A model generated the notes under the pieces. The model was not told where the DNA came from, made no database searches, and worked only from the letters and a program-made list of their open reading frames with translations. Position numbers and translations under genes: made by a program. From Bacteroidota bacterium (GTDB lineage Bacteria > Bacteroidota > Bacteroidia > Chitinophagales > Chitinophagaceae): a DNA stretch of 5,009 nt. Positions 1 to 5,009 of this stretch are shown one piece after another. The DNA lies in NCBI GenBank assembly GCA_023386395.1, contig JAEWJV010000351.1:1-5009 (forward strand), written 5' to 3'. How positions within the stretch are numbered: position 1 is the stretch's first letter; the number at the start of each line of letters is the position of its first letter.

Positions 1-347
1 CTTATAAGCAATGGCAATATGCTTTTACAAATGGAATGGATTGTGATGAACAGAAAGACGCTTACTACAAGTTTCTTATACCCGAATCAAAACTAATTGT
101 AAGAGATACTATAACAAGTGCTGCAAAAATAAATTTTGAAAATCCACATGCACCATTGCTGCTTACATCAGGCAGCGAAGACCACACTATTCCTGCATCA
201 CTTAACTACGCTAATTATAAAAAATATAAGCGCAGCAATTCAGTTACGGAATATAAAGAATTTGAAGGGCGCAATCATTTTGTTTTAGGGCAGGCTACCT
301 GGAAAGAAGATGCGGACTATATGCTGAATTGGCTTAATCAACTGTAA
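1..347 (+). CDS. Alpha/beta hydrolase, C-terminal part (5' end outside window)
   Basis: The reading frame is open from the first complete codon at position 3, so the gene starts upstream; the ATG at 36 is internal. The visible 114 residues are the C-terminal part of an alpha/beta-hydrolase fold. A hydrophobic strand (PLLLTSG) leads into GSEDHTIP, where Asp60 of the visible part (codon 180-182) is the usual catalytic acid. GRNHF places the catalytic His at residue 92 (codon 276-278). A terminal helix ending MLNWLNQL closes the fold. The nucleophile elbow and oxyanion region lie outside the window, so the ester, lactone or peptide specificity cannot be judged. From memory, the segment from QWQYAFTNGM onward resembles serine alpha/beta hydrolases common in Bacteroidota. 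It is followed after 38 nt by another alpha/beta hydrolase of a different subfamily, probably in one operon. The fold assignment is strong; the substrate is unknown. Confidence 0.85.
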   Translation, partial: YKQWQYAFTNGMDCDEQKDAYYKFLIPESKLIVRDTITSAAKINFENPHAPLLLTSGSEDHTIPASLNYANYKKYKRSNSVTEYKEFEGRNHFVLGQATWKEDADYMLNWLNQL

Positions 348-385
348 TTAAATTCTTCTTCATATCTAACCAGAAAAAATTAACA

Positions 386-1087
386 ATGAAAAGCGACAAC
401 CGGATCAAAAAAAATATTGTGATTGTACACGGCGCTTTTGCCGATGCTTCAGGATGGGAAGCTGTTTTCAACATTCTAAAAAACGATGGCTATAATGTAA
501 CGCTGGTACAAAATCCTCTTACCTCACTTGAAGATGATGTGGCAGTAACAGAACGAGCGCTTGAAAAGCAGGATGGACCTGTTGTTTTGATAGGCCACTC
601 ATGGGGCGGGTCTGTAATAACACAAGCCGGTGTTTCTGATAAGGTTGCAGTGCTTGTGTATGTTGCTGCATTTGTTCCCGAGATCGGCGAGTCAACATTA
701 GTGCTTGCAACATCTGAAGCGCCTGCGCCTGAAAATGGCATTCTCCCACCGGATGATAAAGGATTTATTTACTATGATAAAGCAAAATTTCATGCGGGTT
801 TTGCGGCTGATGTTAATAGTGAAAAAGCAGATTTTATGTATGCTTCACAAGGGCCTATTGCTGCTAAAGCATTTACTACACCACTTACACAGGCAGCATG
901 GAAAACAAAGCCTTCTTATGCTATAGTTGCCACAGAAGATAAGAGCATAAATCCATCGCTTGAACGAATGATGTATAAAAGGGCCGGCGCTGTTGTAACG
1001 GAGCTTAGCGGCAGCCATGTGTTATTTATTAGCAAAGCAAAAGAAGTTGCAGCCGTTATTAATGCTGCTGCAAAAGGGAATAAATAA
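386..1087 (+). CDS. Alpha/beta hydrolase (serine esterase-like, cytosolic)
   Basis: This is a complete 233-residue hydrolase of the compact alpha/beta-hydrolase type (Abhydrolase_6-like). The first strand ends in IVIVHGAFADASGW (residues 11-24), supplying the HG oxyanion motif. The nucleophile elbow GHSWGG puts the catalytic Ser at 72 (codon 599-601). The acid is probably Asp185 in ATEDKSINP, and the His is 211 in GSHVLF. The region from about 99 to 165, with QGP at 155-157, forms the small lid. There is no signal peptide, so it should act in the cytosol. Overall it resembles the widespread small esterases related to plant methyl-salicylate esterases, a family known for broad ester specificity; the real substrate is not shown by the sequence. 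The ATG at 386 fits because the HG strand begins only about 10 residues later, and no Shine-Dalgarno is visible, as is usual in Bacteroidota. It lies 38 nt after the previous gene and 39 nt before the next. Confidence 0.9.
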   Translation: MKSDNRIKKNIVIVHGAFADASGWEAVFNILKNDGYNVTLVQNPLTSLEDDVAVTERALEKQDGPVVLIGHSWGGSVITQAGVSDKVAVLVYVAAFVPEIGESTLVLATSEAPAPENGILPPDDKGFIYYDKAKFHAGFAADVNSEKADFMYASQGPIAAKAFTTPLTQAAWKTKPSYAIVATEDKSINPSLERMMYKRAGAVVTELSGSHVLFISKAKEVAAVINAAAKGNK

Positions 1088-1126
1088 AATCAGATCACAA
1101 ACCATTCACTCAAATAAAATTTATTT

Positions 1127-2101
1127 ATGTATAAGCTTAAAATGTTTACTGTTATTACAGTTGCATTGTTTGCAGTTGCCTGTAATACTGATGAAAAAAA
1201 GCCTGAAGCAATAAATGATACAACTGCAATAAATAGTAACGCTGTTGAAATTCAGCCCGCGATGCCGCCATCAAACTTTAAAAGCACAATGGCTAATGTA
1301 AATGGCATCAACATTCATTATGTGGTTGGCGGAAGTGGCGAACCATTATTATTAATTCACGGCTTTGGCCAAAACTGGTATATGTGGAACCGTTTGCTGC
1401 CGGAGCTTTCAAAACACTTTACTGTTATTGCGCCAGACCTGCCGGGACTTGGCGAAAGCGACAAGCCTGATAGCGGTTATACAAAAAAACAATTGGCTGC
1501 CCACTTGCATGCATTAATGCAGCAGCTTGGCTTTAAAAGTGAATATGTTGTTGGCCATGATATTGGTTTAATGGTGGCGTATGCTTATGCGGCGCAATTT
1601 GGTGATGAAGTAAAAAAAGTGGCTTTGCTTGATGCTTTATTGCCCGGAGTAGAACCCGTATGGAGCCAGGTAAAGGCACAGGCATGGTGGTTTGGTTTTT
1701 TTGGATGGAACACATCAGCCAGCATTGTTCAAGGTAAAGAAAAAGAGTTTTTAACGGGCTTCTGGCCGGTTGTTGGCCATAAAGAAAATGCTTTTACACA
1801 AGATGAAGTCAATGAATTTGTAAGGGCATATTCAACACCTAAATCAACCTATGGCGCTTTTCACTGGTTTGCTGAATTTCCGCAGGATGCTTTAGATAAC
1901 AAACAACTCATGCAGCATAAATTAAAAATGCCTTTACTGGCAATGGGCGGTGAATACAGCGGTAGTTTTTTACCGGATCACTGCAAACTGGTTGCTCAAA
2001 ATGTAACCTCATCAATTATAAAAGGCGCAGGACATTGGATGGTGCAGGAAAATACAGAACAGGTGCAGCATGATTTGCTGGCATTCCTGCTTGCTAAATA
2101 A
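1127..2101 (+). CDS. Lipoprotein alpha/beta hydrolase, Cif/epoxide-hydrolase-like
   Basis: This 324-residue protein starts with a lipoprotein signal (MYKLK n-region, hydrophobic stretch 6-18, lipobox AVA before Cys19). A T/N/A-rich tether runs to about residue 55, followed by an alpha/beta-hydrolase domain. HGFGQNWYMW (78-87) is the oxyanion region. APDLPGLGESDKP (102-114) is typical of epoxide hydrolases and dehalogenases. GHDIG carries an aspartate nucleophile, Asp145. The charge-relay acid is probably Asp169 (LLDALLPG), and His303 lies in GAGHW. These blocks and the later GKEKEFL and YSTPKS segments resemble the secreted Pseudomonas epoxide hydrolase Cif, as I remember it. By eye, Cif's two ring-opening residues (His177 and Tyr239) correspond here to Trp188 and Phe248, so epoxide hydrolysis is uncertain and a related halide- or ester-cleaving reaction is possible. 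The residue after the nucleophile is Ile, not the Arg of fluoroacetate dehalogenases or the Trp of classical haloalkane dehalogenases. The acidic residues just after Cys19 (NTDEKK) may favour surface export. The ATG at 1142 is a less likely start because it removes the basic n-region. Confidence 0.85.
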   Translation: MYKLKMFTVITVALFAVACNTDEKKPEAINDTTAINSNAVEIQPAMPPSNFKSTMANVNGINIHYVVGGSGEPLLLIHGFGQNWYMWNRLLPELSKHFTVIAPDLPGLGESDKPDSGYTKKQLAAHLHALMQQLGFKSEYVVGHDIGLMVAYAYAAQFGDEVKKVALLDALLPGVEPVWSQVKAQAWWFGFFGWNTSASIVQGKEKEFLTGFWPVVGHKENAFTQDEVNEFVRAYSTPKSTYGAFHWFAEFPQDALDNKQLMQHKLKMPLLAMGGEYSGSFLPDHCKLVAQNVTSSIIKGAGHWMVQENTEQVQHDLLAFLLAK

Positions 2102-2142
2102 ATTTTTAAAAAAATCATTCATCAATTAAATTATTTTAGAAA

Positions 2143-2760
2143 ATGAGCAGTCTCTCTATTCGCGATCAGCTAAATGATCATTTGCTTACGCCACTAAACG
2201 CCACAGTTTTAATTATAGATTTTCAACCAATACAGGTTTATTCGATTAACTCTATGAACAGAACCGAATTGGTTAGAAATATTTCCATTGTGGCGCAGTT
2301 AGCTGTAAGCTATAATATGCCTTTAGTGCTTTCAACTGTAAATGTAAAGACAGGTATTAACAGCGAAACAATTCCCCAGCTTCGTCAGGTTTTAAAAGAT
2401 GCGCCTTCTTATGACAGAACAACTATTAATGCATGGGAAGACGAAGACTTTAATGAAGCTGTAAAAGCTACGGGCAGAAAAAAGTTAATCATAACAGCAC
2501 TGTGGACAGAAGTATGCCTTGCCTTTCCTGCACTTGACGCTTTACAAGAAGGTTATGATGTATATGCTGTTGTTGATGCAGTTGGCGGCACTTCTTTAAT
2601 TGCTCATGAAACAGCTTTAAGAAGAATTGAACAGGCAGGTGCAAAACTCGTAAGCGTTGCACAGTTAGCCTGTGAACTGCAGCGCGACTGGAACCGGCAT
2701 AATACTGTAAATAACATGGTTAATGCACTTACTGAAGTTGGAGCTTTTTTACATTTTTAA
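2143..2760 (+). CDS. Isochorismatase-family cysteine hydrolase (YcaC-like)
   Basis: This 205-residue protein has the isochorismatase-like fold. The first strand ends TVLIIDFQP, giving catalytic Asp26. LWTEVCLAFPAL places the nucleophilic Cys at 125 on the expected strand-helix turn. The segment RTTINAWEDEDF (92-103) and the tail ACELQRDW (176-183) closely resemble E. coli YcaC as I remember it. Arg92 occupies the area where most isochorismatase-fold enzymes use a catalytic Lys. YcaC-like proteins are hydrolases of unknown physiological substrate, so a true isochorismatase role is not supported; no enterobactin or menaquinone genes are nearby. There is no signal peptide, so it is cytosolic. 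The ATG at 2143 fits the family length and is preceded by an A/T-rich leader without a Shine-Dalgarno. It follows the lipoprotein hydrolase by 41 nt and precedes the cupin by 47 nt, consistent with co-transcription. Together with the alpha/beta hydrolases it suggests a multi-step degradation route. The family call is strong; the reaction is open. Confidence 0.88.
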   Translation: MSSLSIRDQLNDHLLTPLNATVLIIDFQPIQVYSINSMNRTELVRNISIVAQLAVSYNMPLVLSTVNVKTGINSETIPQLRQVLKDAPSYDRTTINAWEDEDFNEAVKATGRKKLIITALWTEVCLAFPALDALQEGYDVYAVVDAVGGTSLIAHETALRRIEQAGAKLVSVAQLACELQRDWNRHNTVNNMVNALTEVGAFLHF

Positions 2761-2807
2761 AATATACATCTACCACAAACACATTATAATCTTTAATAAA
2801 CATATTT

Positions 2808-3311
2808 ATGAAAGCAATTTTATTTTATTTCAAATTAATCGCTGCACTTATAATGATTAATTCAATTAATTCAAGTGCACAATCAGACAGCGGCCAGCTG
2901 AGAATGACACAACAGGAGATTATTAATGCAAAATCATCCGGCGGCGCATCTGCGCCGGGGTCTTCTAACTTAAGCGCTGTACAGGTGATTGTTATTCATG
3001 GCGATCCCTCGAAATCCGGGCTTTATACTATCTTATTAAAGGTAGCACCGAATACAAAAATCCCTGCGCACCTGCATCCTGATGACAGGATAGGGACTGT
3101 AGTTTCAGGCACATGGTATTTTGGCTACGGCGATAAGTTTGATGAGCGTAAATTAAAGAAGTTACCTGTCGGCAGCGTGTATTCCGAAATTCCCGATCAA
3201 AATCATTTTGCAATGACGAAGAATGAACCTGTAATTGTTGAAATAACAGGCTATGGCGCTTCAGGCGTAACGTATGTAAACCCTGATGACGACCCCTTAA
3301 ACCAGAAATAA
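2808..3311 (+). CDS. Exported single-domain cupin protein
   Basis: This 167-residue protein begins with a Sec signal peptide: MKAILFYFK, then the hydrophobic LIAALIMI, with likely cleavage after SSA (24/25), so it should be periplasmic. A low-complexity stretch (SSGGASAPGSS, 43-53) leads into one cupin barrel. Cupin motif 1 is HLHPDDRIGTVVSG (88-101), with His88 and His90 as likely metal ligands. Motif 2 is around GSVYSEIPDQNHFA (122-135), with His133 as the third ligand. The usual motif-1 Glu is not at its normal place; Asp92 or Asp93 may substitute. WYFGYGDKFD and YVNPDDDPLNQK match a widespread uncharacterised bacterial cupin group, as I remember it. Whether it is an enzyme (dioxygenase, isomerase) or a binding protein cannot be told. 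It is the last gene of the probable operon, 47 nt after the isochorismatase-like gene. No convincing terminator follows it. Confidence 0.87.
   Translation: MKAILFYFKLIAALIMINSINSSAQSDSGQLRMTQQEIINAKSSGGASAPGSSNLSAVQVIVIHGDPSKSGLYTILLKVAPNTKIPAHLHPDDRIGTVVSGTWYFGYGDKFDERKLKKLPVGSVYSEIPDQNHFAMTKNEPVIVEITGYGASGVTYVNPDDDPLNQK
2942..2957 (+). repeat. GC-rich perfect hairpin inside the cupin gene
   Basis: CGGCGCA (2942-2948) and TGCGCCG (2951-2957) are exact reverse complements separated by two bases. In RNA this would give a six-pair all-GC stem with an AUCU loop. It sits in the low-complexity linker codons just after the signal peptide, in a gene that is otherwise AT-rich. It may only reflect Gly/Ala/Ser/Pro codons, or it may slow translation between export signal and barrel. 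The structure is seen directly; any function is speculation. Confidence 0.5.
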
Positions 3312-3365
3312 TAAACAGCAGCAAGTATCATGTTATTAATTATCATGACGAAATATTTTCTGCAA

Positions 3366-3385
3366 ACTATCATTTGATATATACA
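3366..3385 (+). repeat. Upstream copy of a 20-nt inverted repeat flanking the last two genes
   Basis: The 20 bases starting ACTATCATTTG match the reverse complement of 4981-5000 at 17 positions, with the first 11 identical. It lies in the non-coding gap before the small basic gene, and the partner lies in the non-coding tail after the membrane-protein gene, so the pair brackets the module. It could be a shared regulator site, an element end or chance in AT-rich DNA. No target-site duplication is visible outside the pair. Confidence 0.4.
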
Positions 3386-3396
3386 ACTAAAGTTGT
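3383..3396 (+). repeat. 14-nt perfect dyad, possible operator
   Basis: ACAACT and AGTTGT are exact reverse complements separated by AA. The short centre suits a dimeric DNA-binding protein better than an RNA hairpin. It lies 59 nt upstream of the ATG at 3455 and overlaps the TTG of the promoter candidate at 3393-3419, the position expected of a repressor site. The symmetry is seen directly; the operator role is inferred. Confidence 0.35.
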
Positions 3397-3419
3397 GGTT
3401 TATCTATTGACTTCATTTG
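3393..3419 (+). promoter_or_regulatory. Weak Bacteroidota-type promoter candidate for the small gene
   Basis: TTG at 3393-3395 is followed after 16 nt by TTCATTTG (3412-3419). The latter differs at one fixed position from the Bacteroidota -7 consensus TAnnTTTG. The spacing is slightly shorter than usual. The 143-nt gap is much longer than the roughly 40-nt gaps upstream, so a new promoter is expected somewhere here, and the site ends 35 nt before the ATG at 3455. The match is imperfect and the A/T-rich background makes chance hits likely. Confidence 0.25.
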
Positions 3420-3454
3420 TTTAAACAGGCAGGTTTGCTTTGAAAAATCATTTT

Positions 3455-3760
3455 ATGGAAAAGAAAAAACAAAGGCAAAAAGCCATTCAGGAAAGGCTTG
3501 GCCCCATTATTAAAATATATGTTCGGCAGAAAGGAAAATCAAAGAGAAGATTGCTTAAGGATTTTATTGAGCAAAAAACTGATGAAATAATTGCATACAG
3601 TGAAAATCTTAGAGCAAAAACAATGGAAGATGCCGAAAGCGAGATTGCAGTGCCTGGCAACATTGCTGCTGCAGCCATCCAGCCTTCACCCACATTGATA
3701 GAAGAATTGCATAACACACAAAGTAACCATTTGCAATTACAGGGTGCAGGCAACAACTAA
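3455..3760 (+). CDS. Small basic protein of unknown family, partner of the Pycsar-effector-like gene
   Basis: I do not recognise this 101-residue protein. I chose the ATG at 3455; a TTG at 3440 would add five residues but is a weaker start. The first half is strongly basic and predicted helical (EKKKQRQKAIQERLG at 2-16, RQKGKSKRRLLKDFIEQK at 24-41), which would suit nucleic-acid, nucleotide or acidic-membrane binding. Residues 43-63 are acidic and helical. An A/P/S stretch at 67-80 then leads to a polar, Q/N-rich tail. There is no signal peptide, membrane segment or cysteine. Its last 17 nt overlap the start of the next gene in another frame, so the two are probably translationally coupled and may act together. 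It could be an adaptor, regulator or antitoxin-like partner of the membrane protein; none of these is shown. Codon usage looks like that of its neighbours, and the minus-strand frame here looks like a shadow. Confidence 0.75.
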   Translation: MEKKKQRQKAIQERLGPIIKIYVRQKGKSKRRLLKDFIEQKTDEIIAYSENLRAKTMEDAESEIAVPGNIAAAAIQPSPTLIEELHNTQSNHLQLQGAGNN

Positions 3761-4931
3761 TAAATATCATGAATTGGCGCATGGCTATTTAATTAGCTAT
3801 TATCATGCTTTCGCTGATGAAAATTTTTATTTCGGCTGTGATTTTATACATGGCGTTGTAACGGCCTGCGATAAAATTGCGAAGGCTCAAAAGCTGAACG
3901 AAATGGATTATAATAACGCCATGCTTATGGCAAGTTTCACGTATGCAGGCATATCTGATTTTTTGGGAAAAGATGATATAAAATATAAGTTACTGCATGA
4001 TTTTGCTGCACAGGTAAGTTATCCGGCCGGCCAATTGCAAATAGTTGAAAAAGCTATCCGTAATTATATAAATTTTCTTCTGCCTTCAAATGAAATGGAA
4101 AAGGTTGCCTGGGATGCGGTGAATACACCACTGGCACTGAATGAACTTATTGTGCAACTATCTTTTTTAAAAGAAGAAATGAACCGCCTGAATGAAAGGC
4201 AATGCACCGAAACAGAAATTTTATCTGCCTTTAAAGAGAAATTTAAAAAATGGAAATACTACACAGCATTTGCCATAGAATTTTATACGGCGAATAAAGA
4301 AAAGAATTTAATCAGGCTTGAAAAAAGAATTCAGAAGCTGGAGCTTAATCAAAACAAGCTAAAAAAAGAAATCAATAAGCCAGCGCCCAACCTTTCCGGC
4401 AAAGAAACAGAAGACCTTTTTAAAATTGCATTTCGTAACTACGTGCACCTTGTTTCAGTAGCAGATTCCAAGGCTGCGCTGTTGATAAACGTTAACTCTA
4501 TTATTATATCAGTTGTTATTGCATTTGTTGTAGGCAGAAGTGATAAGTATCCTTTCCTGTTAATGCCATCCTTTGTTTTGCTAAGTGTTGCCTTTCTAAC
4601 TATTTGTCTCGGCATATTAGCAAGCCGGCCGCAAAGCAACAAGTCAATGCAGGATAAATATTCATCCAGCTACCAAACATTCTTTTTCGGCAGTTTTGAT
4701 TTGATTGGCAATAATTTTTTAAAGGCAAGCTGGGAAAAATATGCGGCTGAAATAGATGGCTTTTTAAAGAGCAGCAAAGAAGTTGTGTCGGAAGAAATGT
4801 ATAAAGAAACATATAATGTAAGGCGTGTGTTAAGCAAAAAGTTTTCTTACCTCGCTGTTGCTTACTGGGTATTTCTTATCGGGCTTTTCATATCAATTGT
4901 GGCTTTTTTTATAAGCACTTATAATGCCTGA
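3744..4931 (+). CDS. Degenerate HD-domain protein with Pycsar effector (PycTM/DUF5706-like) membrane domain
   Basis: This 395-residue protein starts at GTG 3744. The frame is closed by a stop at 3699-3701, and no in-frame ATG occurs before about residue 54, which would cut the N-terminal domain. Residues 1-135 look like an HD-type helical domain whose metal ligands are gone: by eye, the HD pair falls on Thr66-Tyr67, and the early His positions are Phe30 and Phe34; Asp124 may be the retained late Asp. A charged helical linker, likely coiled coil, spans about 184-212. Residues 218-395 resemble the Pycsar effector domain: EDLFKIAFRNYVHL, ADSKAALLINVNSIIIS with TM1 about 245-264, TM2 about 270-293, LASRP, FFFGSF at 313-318, a cytosolic helical segment, then TM3 about 369-391. 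In Pycsar defence, a cyclase makes cCMP or cUMP after phage infection and the effector damages the membrane. No cyclase is in this window, so the role is inferred from domain resemblance only. It overlaps the small gene by 17 nt. Confidence 0.8.
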   Translation: MQATTNKYHELAHGYLISYYHAFADENFYFGCDFIHGVVTACDKIAKAQKLNEMDYNNAMLMASFTYAGISDFLGKDDIKYKLLHDFAAQVSYPAGQLQIVEKAIRNYINFLLPSNEMEKVAWDAVNTPLALNELIVQLSFLKEEMNRLNERQCTETEILSAFKEKFKKWKYYTAFAIEFYTANKEKNLIRLEKRIQKLELNQNKLKKEINKPAPNLSGKETEDLFKIAFRNYVHLVSVADSKAALLINVNSIIISVVIAFVVGRSDKYPFLLMPSFVLLSVAFLTICLGILASRPQSNKSMQDKYSSSYQTFFFGSFDLIGNNFLKASWEKYAAEIDGFLKSSKEVVSEEMYKETYNVRRVLSKKFSYLAVAYWVFLIGLFISIVAFFISTYNA

Positions 4932-4980
4932 TATGAATTTTCAGCCGTTATATTGTATATGCATTTTTATTTTACATAAA

Positions 4981-5000
4981 TGTTTTTACCAAATGATAGT
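4981..5000 (-). repeat. Downstream copy of the 20-nt inverted repeat
   Basis: Read on the minus strand this begins ACTATCATTTG and matches 3366-3385 at 17 of 20 positions. It lies in the 78-nt tail after the membrane-protein stop codon. Apart from this repeat I see no gene start, RNA gene or convincing terminator in 4932-5009. Confidence 0.4.
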
Positions 5001-5009
5001 GTTCCCATT

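Noticed and set aside
1..2101. Three successive alpha/beta hydrolases as a recent tandem duplication
   Set aside because: They differ in nucleophile (Ser versus Asp), motif sequences, size and localisation, so they belong to separate subfamilies.
2143..2760. Isochorismatase gene as evidence of a siderophore or menaquinone cluster
   Set aside because: The sequence is closer to YcaC-like hydrolases, and no isochorismate synthase, adenylation or carrier gene is visible nearby.
2785..2790. TATAAT before the cupin gene as a promoter -10 box
   Set aside because: No partner -35 at suitable spacing, the Bacteroidota consensus differs, and the 47-nt gap fits an operon interior.
3028..3324. Minus-strand open frame of 98 codons opposite the cupin gene
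   Set aside because: The plus-strand frame has clear cupin motifs and a signal peptide, while the minus frame is rich in Leu/Arg/Ser without a fold signature, as expected of a shadow.
3326..3348. TATCATG direct repeat and TCATG/CATGA hairpin after the cupin gene as a terminator
   Set aside because: The stem is only five pairs with an 11-nt loop and no following T-run, too weak to call a terminator.
3487..3756. Minus-strand open frame of 89 codons opposite the small basic gene
   Set aside because: It mirrors the plus-strand gene, has low-complexity content with no recognisable domain, and every supported gene in the window is on the plus strand.
4962..4987. CATTT/AAATG hairpin followed by TTTTT after the membrane-protein gene
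   Set aside because: It resembles an intrinsic terminator in layout, but the five-pair A/T stem with an 11-nt loop would be very unstable and such patterns are frequent in AT-rich DNA.

Overview
The window is AT-rich, and every gene I can support lies on the plus strand. Start codons lack recognisable Shine-Dalgarno sequences and have A/T-rich leaders instead. One protein has a Bacteroidota-style lipoprotein signal, and several families are of types common in soil and freshwater Bacteroidota. A member of the Chitinophagaceae or a close relative is my best guess. This is an inference from style and remembered family resemblance, not from a database search.

Positions 1-3311 hold a tight run of five genes with gaps of only 38, 39, 41 and 47 nt, which looks like one operon of small-molecule hydrolases. 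In order they are: the C-terminal part of an alpha/beta hydrolase cut by the window edge; a complete cytosolic serine alpha/beta hydrolase (Ser72/Asp185/His211); a lipoprotein alpha/beta hydrolase with an aspartate nucleophile, resembling the Cif-type epoxide hydrolases but with altered cap residues; an isochorismatase-fold cysteine hydrolase of the YcaC type; and an exported single-domain cupin. The three alpha/beta hydrolases belong to different subfamilies, so they are not recent tandem copies. The set mixes cytosolic and envelope proteins, which would suit stepwise detoxification or catabolism of an ester-, epoxide- or halide-containing compound. The substrate cannot be read from the sequence.

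Positions 3312-3454 are a 143-nt gap, the longest non-coding stretch in the window. It carries a perfect 14-nt dyad and a weak Bacteroidota-like promoter candidate, and probably starts a new transcription unit.

Positions 3455-4931 hold two overlapping genes: a small basic protein of unknown family, and a 395-residue protein with a degenerate HD-domain-like N-terminus, a charged helical linker and a C-terminal membrane region that resembles the Pycsar effector (PycTM, DUF5706-type) domain. No nucleotide cyclase is present in the window. A 20-nt sequence upstream of this pair recurs in inverted orientation (17 of 20 matches) just downstream of it. This pair is the most interesting part of the window and a candidate two-gene, possibly defence-related, membrane system.
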